From Boseongicola sp. SB0675_bin_26 (GTDB taxonomy: Bacteria; Pseudomonadota; Alphaproteobacteria; Rhodobacterales; Rhodobacteraceae), in assembly GCA_009843725.1 (NCBI GenBank), contig VYCX01000042.1, positions 1-17,812 of the forward strand: 17,812 bases of DNA, given 5' to 3'. This document shows, piece after piece, positions 6,967-14,197 of this stretch. Below the pieces are notes generated by a model. That model had not been told where the DNA came from. It saw only the letters and a list, made by a program, of their open reading frames with translations, and made no database searches. Positions within the stretch are counted from its first letter, which is position 1; each line of letters begins with the position of its first letter. A program made the translations under genes and the position numbers.

Positions 6967-8118
6967 TCAAGAAGCGCGCGCATCTCCCTGCTGGCGTTTG
7001 GGCAAGAATGGAAGTTCGCAGACCCGAGCCTTGCGCGATCCCTCCCAAGTGCCTGCGACGAGTTCCGTTCCGAGCGCCGCGTGTTCAGCCGCCACCAGTC
7101 CGAGCGCGATGTTTGTCTCCAGCCGGGGCGAGTAGGCCAGGCTCGTCAGCCGGCCCGAAGTCTCGCCGTTTCGTGTCAATGGCCAGGGATCCTCGTTCGG
7201 GTCCAGCGCCGCGCCCTCGATGCTCATGCCGACAAGCCTCTTTTCCAGCGGCTGCCCCTCCAGCCGCAACAAGGCGGCCCTGCCGATGAACTCCGGAGTG
7301 CCGTCCAGGTCCACCAGGCGGTCCAGCCCGACTTCGTACGGGTTTTCGCTTGGAGTCATGTCCACGCCCCAGGACATGATGCCGGATTCAATGCGTCGCG
7401 CCTGACTGACCGCACCGGGGGCGACGTTGCATTCGCTGCCGGCCTGCATCAGCGCATCGAACAAGGCGTCGCCCTGGTCATGATTCCCAAGGTAGATCTC
7501 GTAGCCGAACTCGCCGCTCCATCCAGTGCGCGAAACCGTGAGCGCGTGGCCATGAAATTCCATGGATGCAAGCCAGTAGTACTTCAGGTCGAGGATACGG
7601 TCGCCAAAGAGATTGGCCATCAAGCGAGGTGACTTCGGTCCCTGAACCTGGATCACGGACACTCCTGCATCCCTGATTGCGACCCGCATCGGTGAATGAA
7701 CGGCGACACCCTTTGCCCAAAGCTCCAGATCGCAGTCCGACGTGGAGAGCCAGAACCGGTCATCCGCCAGGCGAAGGACAATTGGATCGCAGAGGATTCC
7801 GCCTTCGGCCGAGGTGATCAACGCGTACTTGCATTGGCCGACCATGCATCTGCTCATGTCCCGCGGGGTCAGGAACTGCACGAAGTCCGCCGCGTCCGGG
7901 CCGGAAATCTCGACTTGGCGTTCGCCCATCACGGGCCAGATCGCGACGTCTTCCGTCACCTTCCAATACTCCTCCAACGGCGTGGAGAAGGTGCTTGAGA
8001 TATAGGTGCGGTTATAAACCGAAAACGCGCGGCACCCGTACCTCCAGGAGGCATCGAAGAACGCGCCCTTCCGGATTCGGGGCTGGAAAGACAGGCACGC
8101 GCCCTTGTGCGGGGTCAT
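6967..8118 (-). CDS. DmdA/GcvT-like folate-dependent aminomethyltransferase (demethylase)
   Basis: A 383-residue GcvT-fold protein. These enzymes transfer a methyl or aminomethyl carbon from a donor to tetrahydrofolate in the cytoplasm. The sequence follows the DMSP-demethylase branch rather than glycine-cleavage T protein: AFSVYNRTYISSTF near the N-terminus, GERQVEISGPDAADFVQFLTP, RIESGIMSWGVDM, NPYEVGLDRLVDLD and a C-terminal VCELPFLP. The GYEIY segment is kept. However, where DmdA, as I recall it, reads RSGWSKQGGYEIY, this protein reads RTGWSGEFGYEIY, which is closer to GcvT. A related substrate rather than DMSP is likely. ATG 8118 is chosen because family similarity begins just after it (SFQPRIRKGAFF); no strong Shine-Dalgarno is present, and GTG 8172 or 8169, coupled to the permease stop, are alternatives. 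It directly follows the ABC permease genes. Confidence 0.8.
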   Translation of the reverse strand: MTPHKGACLSFQPRIRKGAFFDASWRYGCRAFSVYNRTYISSTFSTPLEEYWKVTEDVAIWPVMGERQVEISGPDAADFVQFLTPRDMSRCMVGQCKYALITSAEGGILCDPIVLRLADDRFWLSTSDCDLELWAKGVAVHSPMRVAIRDAGVSVIQVQGPKSPRLMANLFGDRILDLKYYWLASMEFHGHALTVSRTGWSGEFGYEIYLGNHDQGDALFDALMQAGSECNVAPGAVSQARRIESGIMSWGVDMTPSENPYEVGLDRLVDLDGTPEFIGRAALLRLEGQPLEKRLVGMSIEGAALDPNEDPWPLTRNGETSGRLTSLAYSPRLETNIALGLVAAEHAALGTELVAGTWEGSRKARVCELPFLPKRQQGDARAS

Positions 8119-8173
8119 CGAACATGCCCGCCGCTGCCTGCAGCGCCAGGCGCTGTCATGCTCCGGCACCACA

Positions 8174-8995
8174 TCAGTTCCCTCTGCCTTTCGAACCAAG
8201 GAACTGGGTCAAGAGCAACAGCGCAGACGACAGTATGACCATGATCGTTGAGATCGCTGCGATCGTCGGATCGATATAGTCGCGCAGCGCCGCGAACATG
8301 TGCTTCGTCAGGGTCGCATTGGCGCCGCCAGAGACAAAGATCGCTATGATCACCTCATCGAACGACGTCAGGAACGACAGCAGCGCCGCCGTGATGACCG
8401 AAAACCGGATCTGGGGCAGCGTAATGAGAAAGAACGCCTTCGTTCGGGTGGCGCCCAGGCTGCGCGCCACTTGTTCTTGACTAAGGTCGTAGGACCTTAG
8501 CCCTGCGGTGATGACGATGATCGCGATCGGGAGCGCAAGGGCGGAATGCGCAAGCACCAGCCCCGCAATCGTGTTGTTCATGCCGACCCGGCCGTAGGCG
8601 TAGAATGTCCCGATCGCGATCAGGATGACCGGCACGATCATCGGGGTGATCAGCAACAGGAAGATCGCTCTTGTCGCACGGTGGCGCGAGACGAAGAGCG
8701 CGTATGCGGCCATGATCCCGAGCGGCGTCGCAACGAGCATCGTCAGGAACCCGACCTGGAACGACGTTGCCGTCGCACGCATCCATTTGGCCGAACCAAG
8801 GTACTCCTCGTACCAGCGCAGGGACCAAATGCTGGGAGGGAACTCAAGGTACTGCGAATCCGAAAACGACATCGGAACGACGATCAGGGTCGGAGCGACC
8901 AGCAGCAACATGATGATCGCCGAAAGGACGTAAAGCCACAGGCGACTGCCATGCGTGATCTGGGTGTCTGCCGCAGGGCGGCTCCACCAGGTCAT
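8174..8995 (-). CDS. ABC transporter permease, PotC type
   Basis: A 273-residue inner-membrane permease with about six helices: LWLYVLSAIIMLLLVAPTLIV, TMLVATPLGIMAAYALFV, AIFLLLITPMIVPVILIAIG, TIAGLVLAHSALALPIAIIV, VITAALLSFLTSFDEVIIAIF and IAAISTIMVILSSALLLL. The cytoplasmic EAA loop that docks on the ATPase is visible as EQVARSLGATRTKAFFLITLP. It matches the second permease of polyamine/opine-type importers (PotC, PotI). Its ATG (8995) immediately follows the TGA of the first permease with no spacer, so translation is coupled. With the neighbouring binding protein, ATPase and PotB-type permease it makes a complete importer. Confidence 0.9.
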   Translation of the reverse strand: MTWWSRPAADTQITHGSRLWLYVLSAIIMLLLVAPTLIVVPMSFSDSQYLEFPPSIWSLRWYEEYLGSAKWMRATATSFQVGFLTMLVATPLGIMAAYALFVSRHRATRAIFLLLITPMIVPVILIAIGTFYAYGRVGMNNTIAGLVLAHSALALPIAIIVITAGLRSYDLSQEQVARSLGATRTKAFFLITLPQIRFSVITAALLSFLTSFDEVIIAIFVSGGANATLTKHMFAALRDYIDPTIAAISTIMVILSSALLLLTQFLGSKGRGN

Positions 8996-9907
8996 TCAAT
9001 CTCTCCCAAAGAGGGCCGCGTCGAACCTGAACAGGCGCGCAGCAACGTAAAGGGTGAAGGTCGTGGCAACCAGCAGCACGACGCCTAGCGCGCTGGCCGC
9101 TCCCCAGTCGAACTGGTTCTCCAGGATGGCAGTGATCTGGTTCGAGACCATGATGACCCGGCCACCGCCCAGGACGGCTGGCGTTACGTAGAAACCAAGG
9201 CACAGGACAAAGACGATCAGCGAGCCTGCGACCATGCCCGGCAGCGAAAGCGGGAAATAGACGCGCCAGAATGCATTGATCGGATTGGCGCCAAGGTTGG
9301 CGGCGGCATGCATCATGTCCTTGTCGATCTTCCGCATCGCGTTGTAGAGCGGCAGGATCAGGAACGGCAGCATGATGTGCGCCATGCCGATCAGCGTGCC
9401 CGTCATGTTGTGCACGAGCTTGATCGGCGTTTCCCACAGCCCGACCTGCATGGCGAATTCGTTCAGAATGCCCCGCTTCTGCAAAAGCACCAGCCAGGCG
9501 TAGGTGCGCACCAGGAGCGACGTCCAGAACGGAAGCAGGACCGCCAGCATGAAGACGCCCGCCCATCTTGGCGGCAACTGGGCCAGGAAGAACGCCAACG
9601 GATAGCCAAGCGCGATGCAGGCCAGCGTGGTCAGTATGCTGACCTGAAACGTCGTGACAAAGATCCGGTAGTACGACTTGTACTGCGTCATCTTGTGGTA
9701 GTTTTCGAGCGAGAATCCGCCGTTGTCCCCCAGGAAGGACAGGTAGAACAGCCACGACAGCGGTATCAGGATAATCAGGACGATCACGATCGTGGCCGGC
9801 ACGACAAGGCTCAGTATCGACCATTGCTCACGCGCGTGCTGACGCTTCAGCGCCGCCTCGTGAAGGTGCCTGCCAGATCGCGAACCGTCTGCATCAGCGC
9901 GCGCCAT
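8996..9907 (-). CDS. ABC transporter permease, PotB type
   Basis: A 303-residue permease. A charged N-terminal tail of about 28 residues (ARADADGSRSGRHLHEAALKRQ) precedes the first helix LSLVVPATIVIVLIILIPLSW; further helices include VSILTTLACIALGYPLAFFL, VFMLAVLLPFWTSLLVRTYAW and a C-terminal GVVLLVATTFTLYVAARLF. The EAA-type coupling loop is MMHAAANLGANPINAFWRVYFPLSLP. The PFWTSLLVRTYAW segment is typical of PotB-like subunits. The junction with the ATPase gene is TGATG (ATG 9907), and GTG 9910 one codon earlier is an equally coupled alternative. The long charged tail is somewhat unusual but does not change the assignment. Confidence 0.9.
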   Translation of the reverse strand: MARADADGSRSGRHLHEAALKRQHAREQWSILSLVVPATIVIVLIILIPLSWLFYLSFLGDNGGFSLENYHKMTQYKSYYRIFVTTFQVSILTTLACIALGYPLAFFLAQLPPRWAGVFMLAVLLPFWTSLLVRTYAWLVLLQKRGILNEFAMQVGLWETPIKLVHNMTGTLIGMAHIMLPFLILPLYNAMRKIDKDMMHAAANLGANPINAFWRVYFPLSLPGMVAGSLIVFVLCLGFYVTPAVLGGGRVIMVSNQITAILENQFDWGAASALGVVLLVATTFTLYVAARLFRFDAALFGRD

Positions 9908-11040
9908 CACGCAGCCTGGCCGCCAGGGATGATGATCACGTCGGTGCGGTCCAGGCCGATGGAGACCTGATCGCCGGTGTTGCCGCCAGCAGGACTTGCC
10001 CTGCCGCCGGTGCCGAACCTGACGGCCACTTCCGTGTCGTCGTCAATCGCGACGAGCGCCATTTCAGACTCACCCTGAAAGACGGCTTCTCGCATGACGC
10101 CCTTCAACACGATGGTCTGGTCGTCCGTTTCGGCTCCGGCACCTGCGAAGAACAGGCGCTCCGGTCGCACGACAAGCGTCCAGTCCTTGCTCTGGTCCGT
10201 GCCTGCGTCGCCGACCTTCTGGCCCCTGAAAGACAGCGCGCCAGCGTCGTCTCTCGTCAATGGAAGCATCGTCGATTCTCCGATGAAGTCGGCGACAAAC
10301 GCGTTTGCAGGGCTGTTGTAGATCACCTCGGGCGTGTCCAGCTGAACCAGTTCACCGTCGTTGATGACCGCAATCCGGTCGGACATCGTCAGCGCCTCGC
10401 GCTGGTCGTGGGTGACGTAAACCGTTGTCACGCCAAGCTTGCGATGCAGGTGCTTGAGCTCGATCTGCATCCGCTCGCGAAGCTTCTTGTCCAGCGCCGA
10501 CAACGGTTCGTCCATCAACAGGATCCGTGGTCCGAACACGAATGCGCGTGCCAATGCGACGCGCTGCCTTTGCCCGCCGGACAGCTGGTCGATGTTGCGC
10601 GCACCAAACCCGGAGAGCTGGATCGTTTCCAGCGCCTCTTCGACGCGTGTCGCGCGCTCCGCACCGCTGATGCCGCGCAACTTCAGGGGAAAGCCTATGT
10701 TCTCCGCGACGTTCATGTGCGGAAACAAGGCATAGCTTTGAAACACCATGCCCACTTCACGCTTGTGGGGTGGCGTCAGGATGACCTCGTCCTCGCCGAA
10801 CCGAATGCTGCCGGAGTCCGGGCGGTTGAAGCCGGCAATCGCCATCAACAGCGTGGTCTTGCCGGAACCCGAAGGCCCTAGAAGCGTGAGAAACTCGCCG
10901 CTGTGGACATCCAGGTCAACCGAATTCAGCGCATAGACAGAGCCGTATCGCTTGGTCAGATCTCTGATCTCGATCGGTAACGCGGTCGTGCCCTGCGGAG
11001 CGTCAGTCACAGCGAAACTCAATTTCAGGCGGGAATCCAT
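9907..11040 (-). CDS. ABC transporter ATP-binding protein, PotA type
   Basis: A 377-residue importer ATPase. Motifs are Walker A GPSGSGKTT (about 55-63), Q-loop QSYALFPHMN, signature LSGGQRQR (153-160), Walker B ILLMDEPLSALD (173-184) and switch His H211 (VTHD). A C-terminal regulatory TOBE-like domain (about 265-377) covers VVRPERLFF and an end with GLDRTDVIIIPGG, as in spermidine/putrescine importers. The start is uncertain: ATG 11040 gives a normal tail before the conserved IEIRDLTKRYG, while GTG 11061 adds seven residues. I prefer ATG because GTG 11061 lies inside the loop of the stem-loop at 11049-11079. It couples to the permease gene by TGATG and energises uptake. Confidence 0.9.
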   Translation of the reverse strand: MDSRLKLSFAVTDAPQGTTALPIEIRDLTKRYGSVYALNSVDLDVHSGEFLTLLGPSGSGKTTLLMAIAGFNRPDSGSIRFGEDEVILTPPHKREVGMVFQSYALFPHMNVAENIGFPLKLRGISGAERATRVEEALETIQLSGFGARNIDQLSGGQRQRVALARAFVFGPRILLMDEPLSALDKKLRERMQIELKHLHRKLGVTTVYVTHDQREALTMSDRIAVINDGELVQLDTPEVIYNSPANAFVADFIGESTMLPLTRDDAGALSFRGQKVGDAGTDQSKDWTLVVRPERLFFAGAGAETDDQTIVLKGVMREAVFQGESEMALVAIDDDTEVAVRFGTGGRASPAGGNTGDQVSIGLDRTDVIIIPGGQAA

Positions 11041-11048
11041 TCGTGCAT

Positions 11049-11079
11049 GATCGCCGGACACTGCACGCGCCCGGCGATC
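11049..11079 (-). promoter_or_regulatory. Intercistronic stem-loop between binding-protein and ATPase genes
   Basis: GATCGCCGG (11049-11057) and CCGGCGATC (11071-11079) form a perfect 9-bp stem with a 13-nt loop, 14 nt after the binding-protein stop and 9 nt before the ATPase ATG on the minus strand. There is no U-tract. Such hairpins often protect the upstream mRNA or partly terminate transcription, so that binding protein exceeds ATPase and permeases; that role is inferred here. Confidence 0.5.
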
Positions 11080-11093
11080 GCTGCTTGCAGAGA

Positions 11094-12152
11094 CTACTCG
11101 CTGAGCATCTCGATATACATTTCCAGCGCCTCGGCTCGGTGTTCCGCATACCAGTCAAGGCTCACCGGCACCATGAAAGGCACGTTGTCCGGGTGGGACG
11201 GCAGAGCCCGGATCAGTTCCGCAGGCGCCGTTGTCACTTCATAGGCCTTCTTGTTGGTCGGTCCATAGGTGATGTGAAACGGAAGGTTTGCCTGATACTC
11301 GGCCTTCGAAACCTCCGCCAGGAATGCCATTGCGGTGTCCTTGTTCGGTGCACCCTTCGGCATTGCAAAACAGTCATAGTCCAAGAGCGCCTGGTTGAAG
11401 GTATAGCCGACAGTGGCGCCATCCTTCTTCGCGTTGTCGAAGCGACCGTTCCAGCCGGTGGTCATGTCGACTTCGCCGTCTTTCATCAGCTGAGCCTGCA
11501 TCGCCCCGGATTCCCAGAAGACGGCGATATGCGGCTTCAGCTCGCGGATCTTGTTGATTGCGCGTTCCTTGCCTTCGCGGGTTGCAAGCACGTTGTAGAC
11601 GTCTTCCGGCGCCACGCCGTCCGCCATCAAGGCCGGCTCCAATGCGCCGTCAACATTGTTGGCACGATACGCACGGGTGCCGGGGAATTTCTCGACATCG
11701 AAAAAGTCGGCCCAGCTGTTCGGGGCGCCCTCGCTGCCCGGCGCACCGTACTTGTCGGTGTTCCAGGCCATGACGGTTGCAAACACGTCGGAGCCGACGC
11801 AATAGTCCGTGTAGGTATTGGGGTAAAAGTCTGACACGTCCACGACGCTGTAGTCGATCTTCTCCAGGCAACCCTTGGCTGCGGCGGCAGCCGCGCCTCC
11901 GGACCCGGTGACCACTAGATCCCACGTCACCGCACCTGACTCCACCTGCAAGCAGGCCTTCGACATGCTGGCGCCGGATTCGCGAATGATCTCAATTCCG
12001 GAATTCCTGGATGCGTCGTTAAACAACGCATTGTCCTGCGCCTGGCCGTAGCTGCCGCCCCATGACACGACCGTGATGGGTTCTGCGGTCGCGGGCGCGC
12101 CCAACGCGAAGGTCGCGGCAGTTACAATGGCAAGCTTAGTCCGAATTTCCAT
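11094..12152 (-). CDS. Periplasmic substrate-binding protein, PotD-like
   Basis: A 352-residue extracellular solute-binding protein of the spermidine/putrescine type. A signal peptide covers about residues 1-23 (MEIRTKLAIVTAATFALGAP then ATA, likely cut before EPITVV). The mature start ITVVSWGGSYGQAQ is typical of the family, as are MAWNTDKYG, NSWADFFDVEKFPGTRAYR and TTGWNGRFDN. It should bind the imported compound in the periplasm. Relatives bind polyamines, opines, amino-acid derivatives or other cationic compounds, so the ligand is not fixed by this. ATG 12152 is chosen because GGGAGG (complement of 12161-12166) sits 8 nt upstream; the TTG at 12158 would be too close. It lies 226 bp downstream of the flavoprotein gene, a gap large enough for its own promoter. 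Confidence 0.9.
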   Translation of the reverse strand: MEIRTKLAIVTAATFALGAPATAEPITVVSWGGSYGQAQDNALFNDASRNSGIEIIRESGASMSKACLQVESGAVTWDLVVTGSGGAAAAAAKGCLEKIDYSVVDVSDFYPNTYTDYCVGSDVFATVMAWNTDKYGAPGSEGAPNSWADFFDVEKFPGTRAYRANNVDGALEPALMADGVAPEDVYNVLATREGKERAINKIRELKPHIAVFWESGAMQAQLMKDGEVDMTTGWNGRFDNAKKDGATVGYTFNQALLDYDCFAMPKGAPNKDTAMAFLAEVSKAEYQANLPFHITYGPTNKKAYEVTTAPAELIRALPSHPDNVPFMVPVSLDWYAEHRAEALEMYIEMLSE

Positions 12153-12160
12153 AGTCAATT

Positions 12161-12166
12161 CCTCCC
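12161..12166 (-). promoter_or_regulatory. Strong ribosome binding site of the binding-protein gene
   Basis: GGGAGG (complement of CCTCCC) lies 8 nt from ATG 12152 and only 2 nt from the in-frame TTG at 12158, so it decides for the ATG. Confidence 0.7.
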
Positions 12167-12172
12167 TATTGG

Positions 12173-12186
12173 TGGCGTTTTCGCCA
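12173..12186 (-). promoter_or_regulatory. Small hairpin in the leader of the binding-protein gene
   Basis: TGGCG AAAA CGCCA on the minus strand is a perfect 5-bp stem with a tetraloop, ending 6 nt upstream of the GGGAGG site. It could stabilise the mRNA 5' end. Upstream, TGGACT and TATGGT separated by 18 bp are a weak candidate promoter. Confidence 0.25.
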
Positions 12187-12378
12187 TTAGCGCGCAGACC
12201 ATAGATGATGCCGGCAGCGAAAGTCCACCAGTATGATCCGCAGTGCCCGATTGTCGTTCAGCCGACGACGGGAGCGCGTTGGCCCTCTGGTTGGCGAGCG
12301 ATCGCCCAGGCACTTTCGCCGTCACGTCGCCACGTCGGACACGCAGAATTGCTCTTCGCATGACCAGCGTCTTTCGGG

Positions 12379-13665
12379 CTAGAGGTTCAGGCCGTCCATG
12401 AGCCGGAACCATGCGACCGAAGCCGGCAGGAACCAAGGCCTGCCAAAATAGAACGGCCTTGTCGCCATGGGAATGCCATCAAACGCGGTCCGCCCGTCCT
12501 TCAGGCCCAAGACCTGTTGCCCGGTCCGCATGCCCAGGTAGCTGGCCACCGAAACTCCGGACCCGCAGTATCCCATGGCATAATGCATGCCATCGTGTTT
12601 GCCCGCATTGGCCAACGTGTCGAAGGTATAGGCGACGTACCCCATCCAACTGTGGCTGATCCTGGCGTCACGCAATTCCGGGAAAAGCCTGTCAAGGTCG
12701 CGCTTGAGCCGGATCGCACTCTGCCTCGTGTTCGTCTCGGTGCTCGAAACGCGTCCCCCAAAGACAATCCTCTGGCGATCCGGTGACGGGCGGTAGTAGT
12801 AGACGACCTTGCGGCTGTCGCTGACGATCCGGTTCGTTGGCATGAGCCGGTCCATCAGGCCCTGTTCAATCGGTTCCGTCGCAATCACGTAGCTGCCGAT
12901 TGGAATGACACGCCGCCGCAACCAAGGCGTCAAGCCCGTCGTGTAGCCATTTGTAGCTATCACGACATCCCGCGCGCGCACTTCACCGCGACTGGTCCGC
13001 AAGACGAATCCTTGCCCGGACCCTTCAATCGAAGTGACCCTGGAATGCGCGGCCACCTGTGCACCCGCGATGACCGCAAGGTCCAGAAGCGCTTGATGAT
13101 ACCGCGCCGGATCCAGGCTTGCGTGCTTCTCGAACACGATGCCGCCACAGTAACTGTCGGTTCCGATCTCCGCCCGCTGATCGCCGCGTTCAACAACTCG
13201 GTACGGAACCTCGAGCCCGCGCGGCTGGCTTGTGACCTGCCGGACCAGCCTGGCAAACGCGCGTGAGCTGTGAGCCGCGTGAAACCGGCCTGGGACCATG
13301 AAGTCGCAGTCCATGTCTTCGTTCCGGATGAAGTCGCCGATCCAGGACAGGGCGGTCTGCCCTTCCTTCAGGATTTCGAATGCCGTTTGCGACCCATATC
13401 TTTTTGCAAGTTCGCCCAGTGAAGGCTTGACGCTGGTGCTGATCTGCCCGCCGTTGCGCGTGCTGCACCCAAAGCCGGCATCCTCCGAGTCAAGGACGAG
13501 TGTTGAACGCCCGCCTCGCGCGGTCACGACTGCCGCGTTCAACCCGGTATAACCCGAGCCCACGACTGCAACTTCCACCGAAGGCGGAAGGTCGTTGACC
13601 GCAAGCTCCGGGCGTGGGGTTCGGTCCCACCAATAAGGTTCCGACTTGAAGTCAGGCGCGAACAT
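12379..13665 (-). CDS. DAO-type FAD-dependent amine oxidoreductase
   Basis: A 428-residue flavoprotein of the DadA/PuuB group. The Rossmann motif VAVVGSGYTGLNAA has glycines at 36, 38 and 41, and the acidic end of the second strand is LVLDSEDAG. The FAD contact segment CSTRNGGQIS follows, and the C-terminal flavin segment is AMGYCGSGVSVASYLG. The N-terminal EPYWWD pattern is shared with gamma-glutamylputrescine oxidase-like proteins. Such enzymes oxidise a secondary or primary amine to an imine that hydrolyses to aldehyde or keto acid. Placed upstream of a polyamine-type importer and a folate-dependent one-carbon enzyme, it probably acts on the imported compound or its product. No signal peptide is seen. 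ATG 13665 fits the family N-terminus, but its Shine-Dalgarno is weak. It is the first gene of the minus-strand cluster. Confidence 0.88.
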   Translation of the reverse strand: MFAPDFKSEPYWWDRTPRPELAVNDLPPSVEVAVVGSGYTGLNAAVVTARGGRSTLVLDSEDAGFGCSTRNGGQISTSVKPSLGELAKRYGSQTAFEILKEGQTALSWIGDFIRNEDMDCDFMVPGRFHAAHSSRAFARLVRQVTSQPRGLEVPYRVVERGDQRAEIGTDSYCGGIVFEKHASLDPARYHQALLDLAVIAGAQVAAHSRVTSIEGSGQGFVLRTSRGEVRARDVVIATNGYTTGLTPWLRRRVIPIGSYVIATEPIEQGLMDRLMPTNRIVSDSRKVVYYYRPSPDRQRIVFGGRVSSTETNTRQSAIRLKRDLDRLFPELRDARISHSWMGYVAYTFDTLANAGKHDGMHYAMGYCGSGVSVASYLGMRTGQQVLGLKDGRTAFDGIPMATRPFYFGRPWFLPASVAWFRLMDGLNL

Positions 13666-14197
13666 CGATTGGCAGGCCTACCAAAACCTGTGCCATTTTC
13701 TGAACATCCACTGATTCATTGATGCCATCAACCCGACAATTCCCTCGCCTTGCCGGGAAAGGCAGTGGAGTGGGTCGTCCAATCCTTTTTGTGCGCATCG
13801 GCGTGTTGGCCAACCGGATGCGCCGGGCAGGTACCGTCTGCTGGATGCCGTCGTCGCGATTTGGTCGCAACCGTCAGCGCCCGAAATGCGGCAACAAGGG
13901 CTTGTCCTGCTGGCTGTGGCACCACTGGACGTTGTGTCAGCAGGCGATGTCGCCAGGATCGGCAAGAGCGCGGCCATGCCGGATCTGCGACCTGCAGCGG
14001 GATGAACTCTGCCTTCCCAGGACAATCCGTCGACAGATGTCGCCGACCTGGGCACGCATTCTGACGACATCTCCGACTCCATGCGTGCCGAACCGCGCTG
14101 TCCCGATCGAGCGCCCTTCCAGACTGACGCTCCGGATCGAACTGGACCAAATCAGATTGCGGACCGCCTGCTGGTCCCAAGGGTGCCGCTGACCCCG
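13666..14197. other. 532 bp without a convincing gene; promoter side of the flavoprotein cluster
   Basis: Long open frames occur on both strands, but none gives a recognisable product. The most protein-like stretch is on the plus strand, about 13780 to a TGA near 14006, containing PDAPGRYRLLDAVVAIW and VLLAVAPLDVVSAGDVAR. It has no clear start or RBS, ends at an internal stop, and the same frame continues open beyond it. That pattern could be a decayed gene or chance in high-GC DNA. The part nearest 13665 should carry the promoter of the large minus-strand cluster and contains the palindrome at 13719-13731. Confidence 0.4.
13719..13731. promoter_or_regulatory. Palindromic candidate operator upstream of the flavoprotein cluster
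   Basis: TTGATG C CATCAA has perfect 6-bp arms around one central base and lies 53 nt upstream of the flavoprotein ATG. Size and position suit a dimeric regulator such as a GntR-type repressor. No regulator gene is in the window and no -35/-10 pair is clear. Confidence 0.35.

Noticed and set aside
6967..8118. Annotation as true DMSP demethylase (dmdA)
   Set aside because: The SKQ-containing motif expected in DmdA is replaced by SGEF and no dmdC/dmdD-like genes are present, so only a DmdA-like label is justified.
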